Shown here piece by piece: positions 5,781 through 11,468 of a stretch of DNA of 19,270 nt; the stretch's first letter is position 1; each line of letters starts with the position of its first letter. The notes beneath the pieces were generated by a model. The model ran no database searches, was not told the DNA's origin, and worked only from the letters and a program-made list of their open reading frames with translations. The stretch is from an uncultured Oscillospiraceae bacterium (GTDB taxonomy: Bacteria > Bacillota > Clostridia > Oscillospirales > Oscillospiraceae): positions 1-19,270 of the forward strand of contig CAJUEG010000049.1 in NCBI GenBank assembly GCA_910584835.1, given 5' to 3'. The translations under genes and the position numbers were made by a program.

Positions 5781-7037
5781 CTACCTCACCTGGCCCGTCC
5801 CCCGGACGATATATTTGTACGTGCACAGCTCCGCCAGCCCCATGGGGCCCCGGGCGTGGAGGCGCTGGGTGGATATGCCCATCTCGCAGCCCAGGCCGAA
5901 CACGCCCCCGTCGGTAAACCGGGTGGAGGCGTTCCAGTACACGGCGGCGGAGTCCACCAGGGCGGTAAAGCGCTTCGCCGCCGCCTCATTGGCGGTGACG
6001 ATGGCCTCGGAGTGGCCGGTGGAGTGGGCGGCGATGTGGGCGGCGGCCTCGTCCACGCCGTCCACCACCTTCACCGCCAGGATATAGTCCAGAAACTCGG
6101 TGTCGAAGTCGTCCGGCCCGGCGGCCCTGCCGGGGATGAGGGCCGCCGCGGCGCTGTCCAGCCGCAGCTCCACCGGGGGCAGGCCCTTGGCCTTCCGCGC
6201 GTCCGCCAGCCGCTCCTTTAAACGGGGCAGGAACGCTCCGGCGATGTCCTTGTGCACCAGGCACACCTCGGCGGCATTGCACACGCTGGGCCGGGAGCAC
6301 TTGGCGTTTTCCACAATGTTCAGAGCCATCTCCGCGTCCGCGTCCCTGTCCACGTAGACGTGGCAGATGCCGGTGCCCGTCTCGATGACGGGCACTGTGG
6401 CGTTGTCCACGCAGGCCCGGATCAGCCCTGCGCCCCCCCTGGGTATGAGCAGGTCCACCAGCCCGGACGCGGTCATCAGCTCCACGGCGGACTGCCGGGA
6501 GATGTCGTCCACCAGCCCCAGGGCATCCTGGGGCAGACCCACGGCGGCCAGTCCCTCCCGCAGGGCGGACACAATGACGGCGGCGGAGCGGTGGGCCTCC
6601 TTGCCGCAGCGCAGCACGCAGGCCGACCCGGCTTTCAGCGTCAGCGCCGCCGCGTCGGAGGTGACGTTGGGCCGGCTCTCATAGATGATGGCCACCACCC
6701 CCATGGGGACGGCGGTTTTTTCGATGACAAGGCCGTTGGGCCGCTCCTCCCGGCGCAGCACCGCGCCCGCCGGGTCGGGCAGGGCGGCCACCTCCCGCAC
6801 CCCCTGGGCCATGCCGAAGATGCGCTCCTCGCTGAGGGCCAGCCGGTCCAGCATCACGTTGGATACCGTGCCCTTGGCCTCGATGAGGTCCAGCCCGTTG
6901 GCGGTGAGGATGGGCTGGACGTTGTCCATCAGCGCGTCCGCCATGGCCAGCAGCGCGCGGTTTTTGGTCTCGGTGTCCGCAAGGCCCATGGCGGACTTTG
7001 CGCCCTTCGCCCTCTGGAGCAGCTCCTGGGTGGTCAC
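5781..7037 (-). CDS. proA: Glutamate-5-semialdehyde dehydrogenase (gamma-glutamyl phosphate reductase)
   Basis: ProA reduces glutamyl-5-phosphate with NADPH to glutamate-5-semialdehyde, the second step of proline synthesis. The semialdehyde cyclises spontaneously and is reduced by ProC, which is not in this window. The 418-residue protein shows the family landmarks: VAIIYESRPNVTSDAA in the nucleotide-binding half, the catalytic cysteine within AKCSRPSVCNAAE, and the C-terminal STGHSEAIVT and STRFTDGGVFGLGCEMGIST blocks. The open frame runs further upstream, but the start is best placed at the GTG whose bases overlap the proB stop (GTGA). This gives the usual protein length and has AGGAG nine bases ahead. 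ProB and ProA are known to act together, which fits the translational coupling. Confidence 0.96.
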   Translation of the reverse strand: MTTQELLQRAKGAKSAMGLADTETKNRALLAMADALMDNVQPILTANGLDLIEAKGTVSNVMLDRLALSEERIFGMAQGVREVAALPDPAGAVLRREERPNGLVIEKTAVPMGVVAIIYESRPNVTSDAAALTLKAGSACVLRCGKEAHRSAAVIVSALREGLAAVGLPQDALGLVDDISRQSAVELMTASGLVDLLIPRGGAGLIRACVDNATVPVIETGTGICHVYVDRDADAEMALNIVENAKCSRPSVCNAAEVCLVHKDIAGAFLPRLKERLADARKAKGLPPVELRLDSAAAALIPGRAAGPDDFDTEFLDYILAVKVVDGVDEAAAHIAAHSTGHSEAIVTANEAAAKRFTALVDSAAVYWNASTRFTDGGVFGLGCEMGISTQRLHARGPMGLAELCTYKYIVRGTGQVR

Positions 7038-7825
7038 TTGCCCTCTCTCCTTCCGATAAAGCGGGTGCCGGTGTGGGCGCCGGCCGTCACGATGTCGTAT
7101 AGAAGCTCCGGCTTCTGGCCGTTGGCGATCACCATGTCGCAGCCGCAGGCCATGGCGATTTCCGCCGCCTTGAGCTTGGTGGCCATCCCCCCGGTGCCCA
7201 GGGCGGAGCCGGGCGCCCCCGCCAGCGCCCTCAGCTCGGGGGTGATCTCCCGCACCTCGGGGATGAGGGCGGCGTGGTCGTCCTTGCGGGGGTCGGCGGT
7301 GTACAGCCCGTCGATGTCGCTGAGCAGGATCAGCAGCTCCGCCTCCACGCACTGGGCCACAATGGCGGACAGGGTGTCGTTCTCCCCGATGGTGGTGGCC
7401 ACCCCCACCTCGTCGGTGGCCACCGCGTCGTTTTCATTGACGACAGGCAGGGCGTTGAGCTCCAGCAGCCGGCCCACGGCGTTGACGAAGTTCTGCCGCC
7501 GGGTGGGGTAGTTCACGTCCTCCGCGGTGAGCAGCAGCTGGGCCACGGTGTGGTTATACCGGGCGAACAGCTTGTCATAGGTGTACATCAGCTCGCACTG
7601 GCCCACGGCGGCGGCGGCCTGCTTGGTGGGCATGTCCGCCGGGCGGCCGGGCAGGTTCAGCTTGCCCACCCCCATGCCGATGGCCCCGGAAGACACCAGC
7701 ACCAACCGGTGCCCGGCGTTTTTCAAATCGGACAGCACCTTTACCAGCTCCTCCACCCGGCGGATGTTCAGCCGCCCGGTGGGATGGGCCAGGGTGGAGG
7801 TGCCCACTTTGACCACAATCTTCAT
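7034..7825 (-). CDS. proB: Glutamate 5-kinase, short form without PUA domain
   Basis: ProB phosphorylates the side chain of glutamate with ATP, the committed step of proline synthesis. The 263-residue protein is a single amino-acid kinase domain: KVGTSTL at the N-terminus, LVSSGAIGMG (phosphate-binding), PVVNENDAVATDE (glutamate site) and LLSDIDGLYTADPR. The enzyme from E. coli has about 100 more residues forming a PUA domain; here the protein ends at the kinase fold, as in other short-form members. The ATG has GAGGGG eight bases ahead. proA overlaps the stop codon. No T-box or other long leader precedes it, so tRNA-Pro sensing by T-box is not indicated; feedback inhibition by proline is expected from the family. 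Confidence 0.95.
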   Translation of the reverse strand: MKIVVKVGTSTLAHPTGRLNIRRVEELVKVLSDLKNAGHRLVLVSSGAIGMGVGKLNLPGRPADMPTKQAAAAVGQCELMYTYDKLFARYNHTVAQLLLTAEDVNYPTRRQNFVNAVGRLLELNALPVVNENDAVATDEVGVATTIGENDTLSAIVAQCVEAELLILLSDIDGLYTADPRKDDHAALIPEVREITPELRALAGAPGSALGTGGMATKLKAAEIAMACGCDMVIANGQKPELLYDIVTAGAHTGTRFIGRREGK

Positions 7826-7871
7826 AGCCGCTTCCCCTCAGAACCCGTATTCTCAATTTTTGGTTTTGAAT

Positions 7872-7880
7872 ATTATACCA
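7872..7880 (-). promoter_or_regulatory. Extended -10 promoter of proBA
   Basis: The minus strand reads TGG-TATAAT, a perfect -10 with an extended TGn element, about 47 bases upstream of the proB start. The -35 region would fall in the T-tract of the preceding terminator and is poor, so promoter and terminator are packed against each other. The extended -10 probably compensates. Confidence 0.6.
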
Positions 7881-7889
7881 CGCTGATGC

Positions 7890-7918
7890 AAAAAAGAAAA
7901 GCCCGGATTTTGGGCTTT
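7890..7918 (-). terminator. Intrinsic terminator after the GNAT acetyltransferase gene
   Basis: On the minus strand AAAGCCC (7918-7912), a seven-base loop and GGGCTTT (7904-7898) are followed by TCTTTTTT. It lies 15 bases after the acetyltransferase stop and closes the flavin reductase-to-acetyltransferase run, separating it from proBA. Confidence 0.85.
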
Positions 7919-7932
7919 CCTTTCTCTTTGGC

Positions 7933-8382
7933 TTACCGCTCCTTCACCATAACGAAATTGGTGAGAAAAATCCCCTTTCGCTCCACCTGCTGCTCCTTCA
8001 CCACCCGATACCCTCTTTTTTCAAAGAAGGGCCTGGCCGTTATAGAGGCGTGGGTAACAAGGTTCTCTGGAACAGCCGCCTCCAGTCGGTCGCATAGGGC
8101 GGTGGCGACCCCTTTCCCCTGATATTTGGAATGGACATATAAGCGGTTCAGGTAGCCCGTCGAATCCATGTCCCCGAAGCCCACGATGATATTGTCTTCC
8201 ACCGCCACAAGGCAGAAATGCTCTTGGAGAGATCGGTCCCATTGCTCCAGATCCACCTGTCCCGCAGCCCATGCGTCCAGCTGCTCCGGGCTGTAATCTT
8301 TCGCGTTGACCGTGTGGACCGTGTGGTAAAAAAGCTCCGCCAGCTCCCGGCAGTCCGATGGCCGGTATTCTCTGATGAACAT
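7933..8382 (-). CDS. GNAT-family N-acetyltransferase, YafP-like
   Basis: A 149-residue acetyl-CoA-dependent acetyltransferase of unknown substrate. The acetyl-CoA-binding motif A is seen in NRLYVHSKYQGKGVATALCDRL (about 80-101), with the Q/R-x-x-G-x-G/A signature. The C-terminal HASITARPFFEKRGYRVVKEQ and KGIFLTNFVMVKE segments match the E. coli YafP type closely (by recall). The open frame extends further upstream, but the ATG at 8382 is chosen because it lies five bases after the hflX stop, has GGAG nine bases ahead, and matches where such proteins begin. Base composition is visibly less GC-rich than that of hflX or proB, which suggests acquisition. It is the last gene of the run, before a terminator. 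Confidence 0.85.
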   Translation of the reverse strand: MFIREYRPSDCRELAELFYHTVHTVNAKDYSPEQLDAWAAGQVDLEQWDRSLQEHFCLVAVEDNIIVGFGDMDSTGYLNRLYVHSKYQGKGVATALCDRLEAAVPENLVTHASITARPFFEKRGYRVVKEQQVERKGIFLTNFVMVKER

Positions 8383-8387
8383 GTTAT

Positions 8388-9692
8388 CTAGCTCCGCTCC
8401 GCCAGATAGTCCGCCAGCCGCCCCAGGGTCTTGGGCGTGCACACGGCGGTGACCTCAATGGTCTCGCCGTAGTCCACCCGCTCCACCCTGGCCTCCCGGT
8501 AGAGCTGGTCCAGCAGCCCACCCTTGTCGTAGGGCAGGCGCAGCTCCACCCGGTGCGCCCCGGCGTCCAGCCGCTTTTCGATGGCGGCCAGCAGGGCGTC
8601 CAGCCCCGCCCCGGTCTTTGCCGAGATGGACACCATATCCTCCCCGTGGGGCAGAATGTCGCCCACAAACTTGTCGCACTTGTTGAACACCTCCAGCCGG
8701 GGCGTCTCGGCGGCCCCCAGCTCCCGGATGAGCTTGTCCACCACCTCGGCCTGCTCCCGCCAGCCGGGGTCGGAGGCGTCGATGACGTGGAGGAGCAGGT
8801 CGGCGAAGGTGAGCTCCTCCAGGGTGGCCTTGAAGGCGTCCACCAGCTGGTGGGGCAGCTTGGAGATAAAGCCCACGGTGTCCGAGATGAGCACCGTGCA
8901 GGTGTCCGAGATCTCCAGCATCCGGGTGGTGGTGTCCAGGGTGTCGAAGAGGCGGTCGTTGGCGGGGATGTCCGACCCGGTGAGGGCGTTGAGCAGGGTG
9001 GACTTGCCTGCGTTGGTGTAGCCCACGATGGCCACCACCGGCACCTCGTTTTTCACCCGGCGCTCCCGCTGGGTGGCCCGGACCCGGCGCACGTCCCGCA
9101 GTTCGTCCTCCAGCTTGGCGATCTTCCGGTGGATGAGCCGCCGGTCCGTCTCCATCTGGGTCTCGCCGGGACCCCGGGTGCCGATGGCCCCCTCCTGGCG
9201 CTCCAGGTGCTTCCACATGCCGGTGAGCCGGGGGAGCAGGTATTTGTACTGGGCCAGCGCCACCTGGAGCCGCCCCTCGCTGGTCCTCGCCCGTTTGGCG
9301 AATATGTCCAGGATGAGGGCGGCGCGGTCCATCACCGTCACCCCCAGCTCCTCGGTGAGCACCCGCTGCTGGGAGGGGGACAGAGGGTTGTCAAAGATGA
9401 CGATGTCCGCCCCCAGGCGTTCCACCAGCTCCCTGACCTCCTCCACCTTGCCCTCGCCGATGAAGGTGCGGGGGTCCGGGGAGGATTTGTTTTGCAACAC
9501 CATGCCCAGGCACTCGCCCCCCGCCGTGTCCAGCAGGGCGGCAAGCTCCTCCAGGGACTCGTCGGATGCGTTCTCCTCCCGGGTCAGTCCGGGGGCGCTC
9601 AGCCCCGCCAGCACCGCGCGGTTGATCTCTTTTACTTCGGTTTTATCAAACATATGGAATCTAATTTCCTCATTTCTTTGGTTTTTTGTCAT
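8388..9692 (-). CDS. hflX: Ribosome-associated GTPase HflX
   Basis: HflX is a GTPase that binds the large ribosomal subunit and splits stalled or stress-damaged 70S ribosomes. The 434-residue protein has the HflX N-terminal domain (about 60-155), the coiled linker with GPGETQMETDRRLIHRKI (174-191), and a G domain. The G domain carries G1 GYTNAGKS (224-231), G2 TLDTTT (251-256), G3 DTVGF (271-275), G4 NKCD (337-340) and G5 SAK. The first ATG overlaps the stop of the upstream MBL gene (ATGA). An alternative ATG at 9653 (MFDKTEVKEINRAVL) is also credible, because the 13 extra codons are AT-rich, unlike the rest of the gene. Neither start has an ideally spaced ribosome-binding site. The acetyltransferase gene follows after five bases. 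Confidence 0.95.
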   Translation of the reverse strand: MTKNQRNEEIRFHMFDKTEVKEINRAVLAGLSAPGLTREENASDESLEELAALLDTAGGECLGMVLQNKSSPDPRTFIGEGKVEEVRELVERLGADIVIFDNPLSPSQQRVLTEELGVTVMDRAALILDIFAKRARTSEGRLQVALAQYKYLLPRLTGMWKHLERQEGAIGTRGPGETQMETDRRLIHRKIAKLEDELRDVRRVRATQRERRVKNEVPVVAIVGYTNAGKSTLLNALTGSDIPANDRLFDTLDTTTRMLEISDTCTVLISDTVGFISKLPHQLVDAFKATLEELTFADLLLHVIDASDPGWREQAEVVDKLIRELGAAETPRLEVFNKCDKFVGDILPHGEDMVSISAKTGAGLDALLAAIEKRLDAGAHRVELRLPYDKGGLLDQLYREARVERVDYGETIEVTAVCTPKTLGRLADYLAERS

Positions 9693-10411
9693 TTCAAGGC
9701 GTAAAGCCTGACTTTGGCAATTTGGCCTGTGTATTTTTCCAGGTCATGGGGATCAAAAGGGCTTCCGTGGGCGGGATAAATTGATTTTGCCTGTTCCGCG
9801 GCCAGGATATCCCACGAAGTCTGAAACTGCGCTTTGTCCTCAATCCATATCGTGATCCGGCGGAAGCTGGGAATGCCGTTCATGGCGGCGTCTCCGCAAA
9901 AAATGATATCGCCTATTTTCAAGGAAATGGAATCCGCCGTATGTCCCGGCGTAAACAGGATTTTCCCTTCCAACAGGGCTTCTGCGTCCTTTAAAGATTG
10001 GGGCGACACCTCTATGAAGCGGTCTAAATGCCGCCGCTCAACCGGGGGGAACAGGTGGCGGCCCTTACCCAGCAGTCCCATGAATTTGCAAAAGGCAAAC
10101 GCACCGATGCCGCTGCACCCGCCGGCAAAGGAATTCTGCCCCCGTAACAGTGTGGGTATGGCCTTGCCGCTGGCGATTACTTTAATATGGGGGCACTTTT
10201 CCAGCAGTTCATTCAAAAATCCCGCGTGGTCGTCATGGGCATGGGTCAAAAAGACGTATTTGATATCAGATAATGCGATGCCCTGCTTCTTCAAACTCCG
10301 CACAACAGCACTGAACCCGTGTTCATACCCGGTATCCACCATCACACAGCCCGCCTGGACACGGTACACGTAGGTGTTCACAATCCTGTTTCCCGCGTTG
10401 TAAATTTTCAT
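9689..10411 (-). CDS. MBL-fold metallo-hydrolase
   Basis: A 240-residue metallo-beta-lactamase-fold hydrolase, probably a two-metal enzyme acting on a thioester, phosphoester or related bond; the substrate cannot be told. The metal motif THAHDDHAG (His57, His59, Asp61, His62) is complete. The later ligands are also present: the histidine in TPGHTADS, the aspartate in IFCGDAAMN, and the final histidine in YPAHGSPFD. No signal peptide or extra domain is visible. The start lies four bases after the stop of the flavin reductase-like gene, with AGAAGG nine bases ahead, and the stop overlaps hflX, so the genes are almost surely co-transcribed. Its codons are less GC-rich than those of the flanking genes, suggesting a horizontally acquired insert. 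Confidence 0.85.
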   Translation of the reverse strand: MKIYNAGNRIVNTYVYRVQAGCVMVDTGYEHGFSAVVRSLKKQGIALSDIKYVFLTHAHDDHAGFLNELLEKCPHIKVIASGKAIPTLLRGQNSFAGGCSGIGAFAFCKFMGLLGKGRHLFPPVERRHLDRFIEVSPQSLKDAEALLEGKILFTPGHTADSISLKIGDIIFCGDAAMNGIPSFRRITIWIEDKAQFQTSWDILAAEQAKSIYPAHGSPFDPHDLEKYTGQIAKVRLYALK

Positions 10412-10415
10412 TGCG

Positions 10416-10919
10416 CTAGGCCTTCTTCAGCGCCTCCACGATCTCCCCCCAGTACATGGTGTGCCAGTCGCGGTTGGGATACCACTTCTCCTTCACGTCC
10501 TCCGGCATGAGGGCGGGGTCCATGGGCACGGCCATCCGCCTGCGGCACACCAGCACCAAATCAGCCTGCTCAAAATAGGGGGCGTTCCCCGCCGCCGCGG
10601 CCACCGTAAAGCCGCATTCCTTTACCTTGTCCACGTCCCGGCCGCTCTTTGTGCCGCAAAGGTTCAGCTGGGGGCGGCAGTCCTCCGGGAAGAAGGACAG
10701 GGTGAAGTACTCGTTCTCGTCCACAAACTGCTTGGTGTACCGCTGGGGGCGGATATAGCAGGTGGCCATGGGCGCGCCCCACAGCACACCCAGCCCGCCC
10801 CAGGAGGCGGTCATGGTATTGCAGCGCTCCGGCGTGCCGGCGGTGATGAGCATCCACCGGGAGCCGATGGCGGCAAAGGGGTTCAGGTCCAGGGTTTTGG
10901 GGTCAACCTTCTGAAACAT
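10416..10919 (-). CDS. Flavin reductase-like FMN-binding protein
   Basis: A 167-residue protein of the flavin reductase-like, FMN-binding split-barrel group. Such proteins reduce or carry FMN for partner enzymes or protect against oxidative stress; the partner is not evident here. The N-terminal NPFAAIGSRWMLITAG and CNTMTASWGGLGVLWGAPMATCYIRPQRYT stretches are the classic flavin-binding face. ENEYFTLSFFPEDCR and the CGTKSGRDVDK segment complete the barrel. An open frame continues upstream, but the ATG at 10919 is chosen because AAGGAGG stands eight bases before it and the upstream part is unrelated repeat sequence. It heads the run with the MBL gene, hflX and the acetyltransferase gene. Confidence 0.88.
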   Translation of the reverse strand: MFQKVDPKTLDLNPFAAIGSRWMLITAGTPERCNTMTASWGGLGVLWGAPMATCYIRPQRYTKQFVDENEYFTLSFFPEDCRPQLNLCGTKSGRDVDKVKECGFTVAAAAGNAPYFEQADLVLVCRRRMAVPMDPALMPEDVKEKWYPNRDWHTMYWGEIVEALKKA

Positions 10920-10954
10920 GGCGGATTCCTCCTTAAAAATTATGGCGGACGCTG

Positions 10955-11029
10955 CTGCAGGGGCGGACATTGTCCGCCCGCGGGAACACACAGGGGCAGA
11001 GAACGGGCGCACGCTGTGCGCCTCTGCAG
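10955..11029. mobile_element. 75-bp miniature palindromic element with terminal inverted repeats
   Basis: The left end reads CTGCAGGGGCGGAC (10955-10968) and the reverse complement of the right end (11016-11029) reads CTGCAGAGGCGCAC, 12 of 14 identical. Just inside each end is a hairpin: GGGCGGACA with TGTCCGCCC (10961-10979) and GCGCAC with GTGCGC (11007-11021), the latter extendable by GCAGAG with CTCTGC (10996-11001, 11022-11027). No coding capacity. This looks like a non-autonomous or REP-like dispersed element inserted in the leader of the flavin reductase gene. No second copy lies in the window, so mobility is inferred. Confidence 0.55.
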
Positions 11030-11041
11030 GGTTTTTCTTTT

Positions 11042-11047
11042 AGTATA
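11042..11047 (-). promoter_or_regulatory. Weak candidate -10 for the flavin reductase operon
   Basis: The minus strand has TATACT here, just after the rpmE terminator and upstream of the miniature element. The expected -35 falls in a pyrimidine tract and is poor. Transcription from here would carry the whole palindromic element in a leader of about 115 bases. Confidence 0.3.
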
Positions 11048-11059
11048 TGCGTATAGAGC

Positions 11060-11100
11060 AAAAAAGAGAAAGACCCGCTGCAAACCTGCAGCGGGTCTTT
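11060..11100 (-). terminator. Intrinsic terminator of rpmE
   Basis: A perfect 13-bp stem (11100-11088 with 11081-11069 on the minus strand) with a six-base loop is followed by CTCTTTTTTG. It begins about 20 bases after the rpmE stop. Confidence 0.92.
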
Positions 11101-11121
11101 GAACTGACTGGTTGTTGTGGC

Positions 11122-11322
11122 TCAGCCCAAACCAAACTTCTTGTTGAAGCGGCTGACGCGTCCGCCGGTATCCACCATCTTCTGCTTGCCGGTGTAGAAG
11201 GGGTGACACTTGGAGCAGACTTCCACCTTGATGTCCTTCTTCGTCGAGCCAGTCTCGATCACGTTGCCGCAGGCGCACGTAATGGTGGTCTGCTGATACT
11301 TGGGATGGATGCCTTCCTTCAC
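11122..11322 (-). CDS. rpmE: 50S ribosomal protein bL31, zinc-binding form
   Basis: bL31 sits on the large subunit near the central protuberance and bridges to the small subunit. The 66-residue protein is the zinc-containing (C+) type. Cys16 and Cys18 in TCACGN, and Cys36 and Cys39 in VCSKCHPFYTG, supply the metal site, and the family signature HPFYTGKQK is intact. Translation starts at GTG: KEGIHPKYQ follows directly, and GAGGTGA lies six bases before it. Upstream are a strong promoter and a leader of about 77 bases; downstream is a strong terminator, so it forms its own unit. In other bacteria a cysteine-free paralogue replaces this form under zinc starvation; none is in this window. Confidence 0.97.
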   Translation of the reverse strand: MKEGIHPKYQQTTITCACGNVIETGSTKKDIKVEVCSKCHPFYTGKQKMVDTGGRVSRFNKKFGLG

Positions 11323-11399
11323 GGAGATTCACCTCTTTCTGTCGTTGCCAAAAGTCCAGGGGCACTGGTGCCGCGCACAATGGCCCCTTAGTAAACGCA
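11323..11399 (-). ncRNA. rpmE 5' leader, candidate L31-type autoregulatory RNA
   Basis: Between the predicted start of transcription and the GTG is a leader of about 77 bases. It contains an imperfect hairpin formed by AGGGGCC (near 11385) and TGCCCCT (near 11360), then an unpaired stretch and the ribosome-binding site. Ribosomal-protein leaders upstream of rpmE have been described in Firmicutes, so a structured autoregulatory element is plausible. I did not fit a published covariance model. Confidence 0.35.
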
Positions 11400-11405
11400 A
11401 GGTGT

Positions 11406-11434
11406 ATGATATCACGCCCGGCGGAAAATTGCAA
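11406..11434 (-). promoter_or_regulatory. Sigma-A promoter of rpmE
   Basis: On the minus strand TTGCAA (11434-11429), a 17-base spacer and TATCAT (11411-11406), with TGA right before the -10, form a strong extended promoter. It lies between the end of addA and rpmE, so rpmE does not depend on addBA transcription. No clear terminator follows addA, so some read-through is possible. Confidence 0.8.
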
Positions 11435-11468
11435 GGACTTTTTTCAAATTCTCCAGCCTTTTTCTGTT

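Noticed and set aside
5767..6087. Short plus-strand frame starting at the duplicated tail
   Set aside because: It is antisense to the 3' end of proA, has no ribosome-binding site of note and no recognisable domain.
7826..7890. T-box leader for proBA
   Set aside because: Only about 40 bases separate the promoter from the start codon, far too short for a T-box.
10996..11040. Plus-strand terminator (hairpin followed by TTTTTCTTTT)
   Set aside because: No plus-strand gene lies upstream of it, and the hairpin is one end of the miniature element.
10920..11060. FMN riboswitch upstream of the flavin reductase-like gene
   Set aside because: None of the conserved FMN-riboswitch segments is seen. The structure there is explained by the terminal and subterminal inverted repeats of the 75-bp element.
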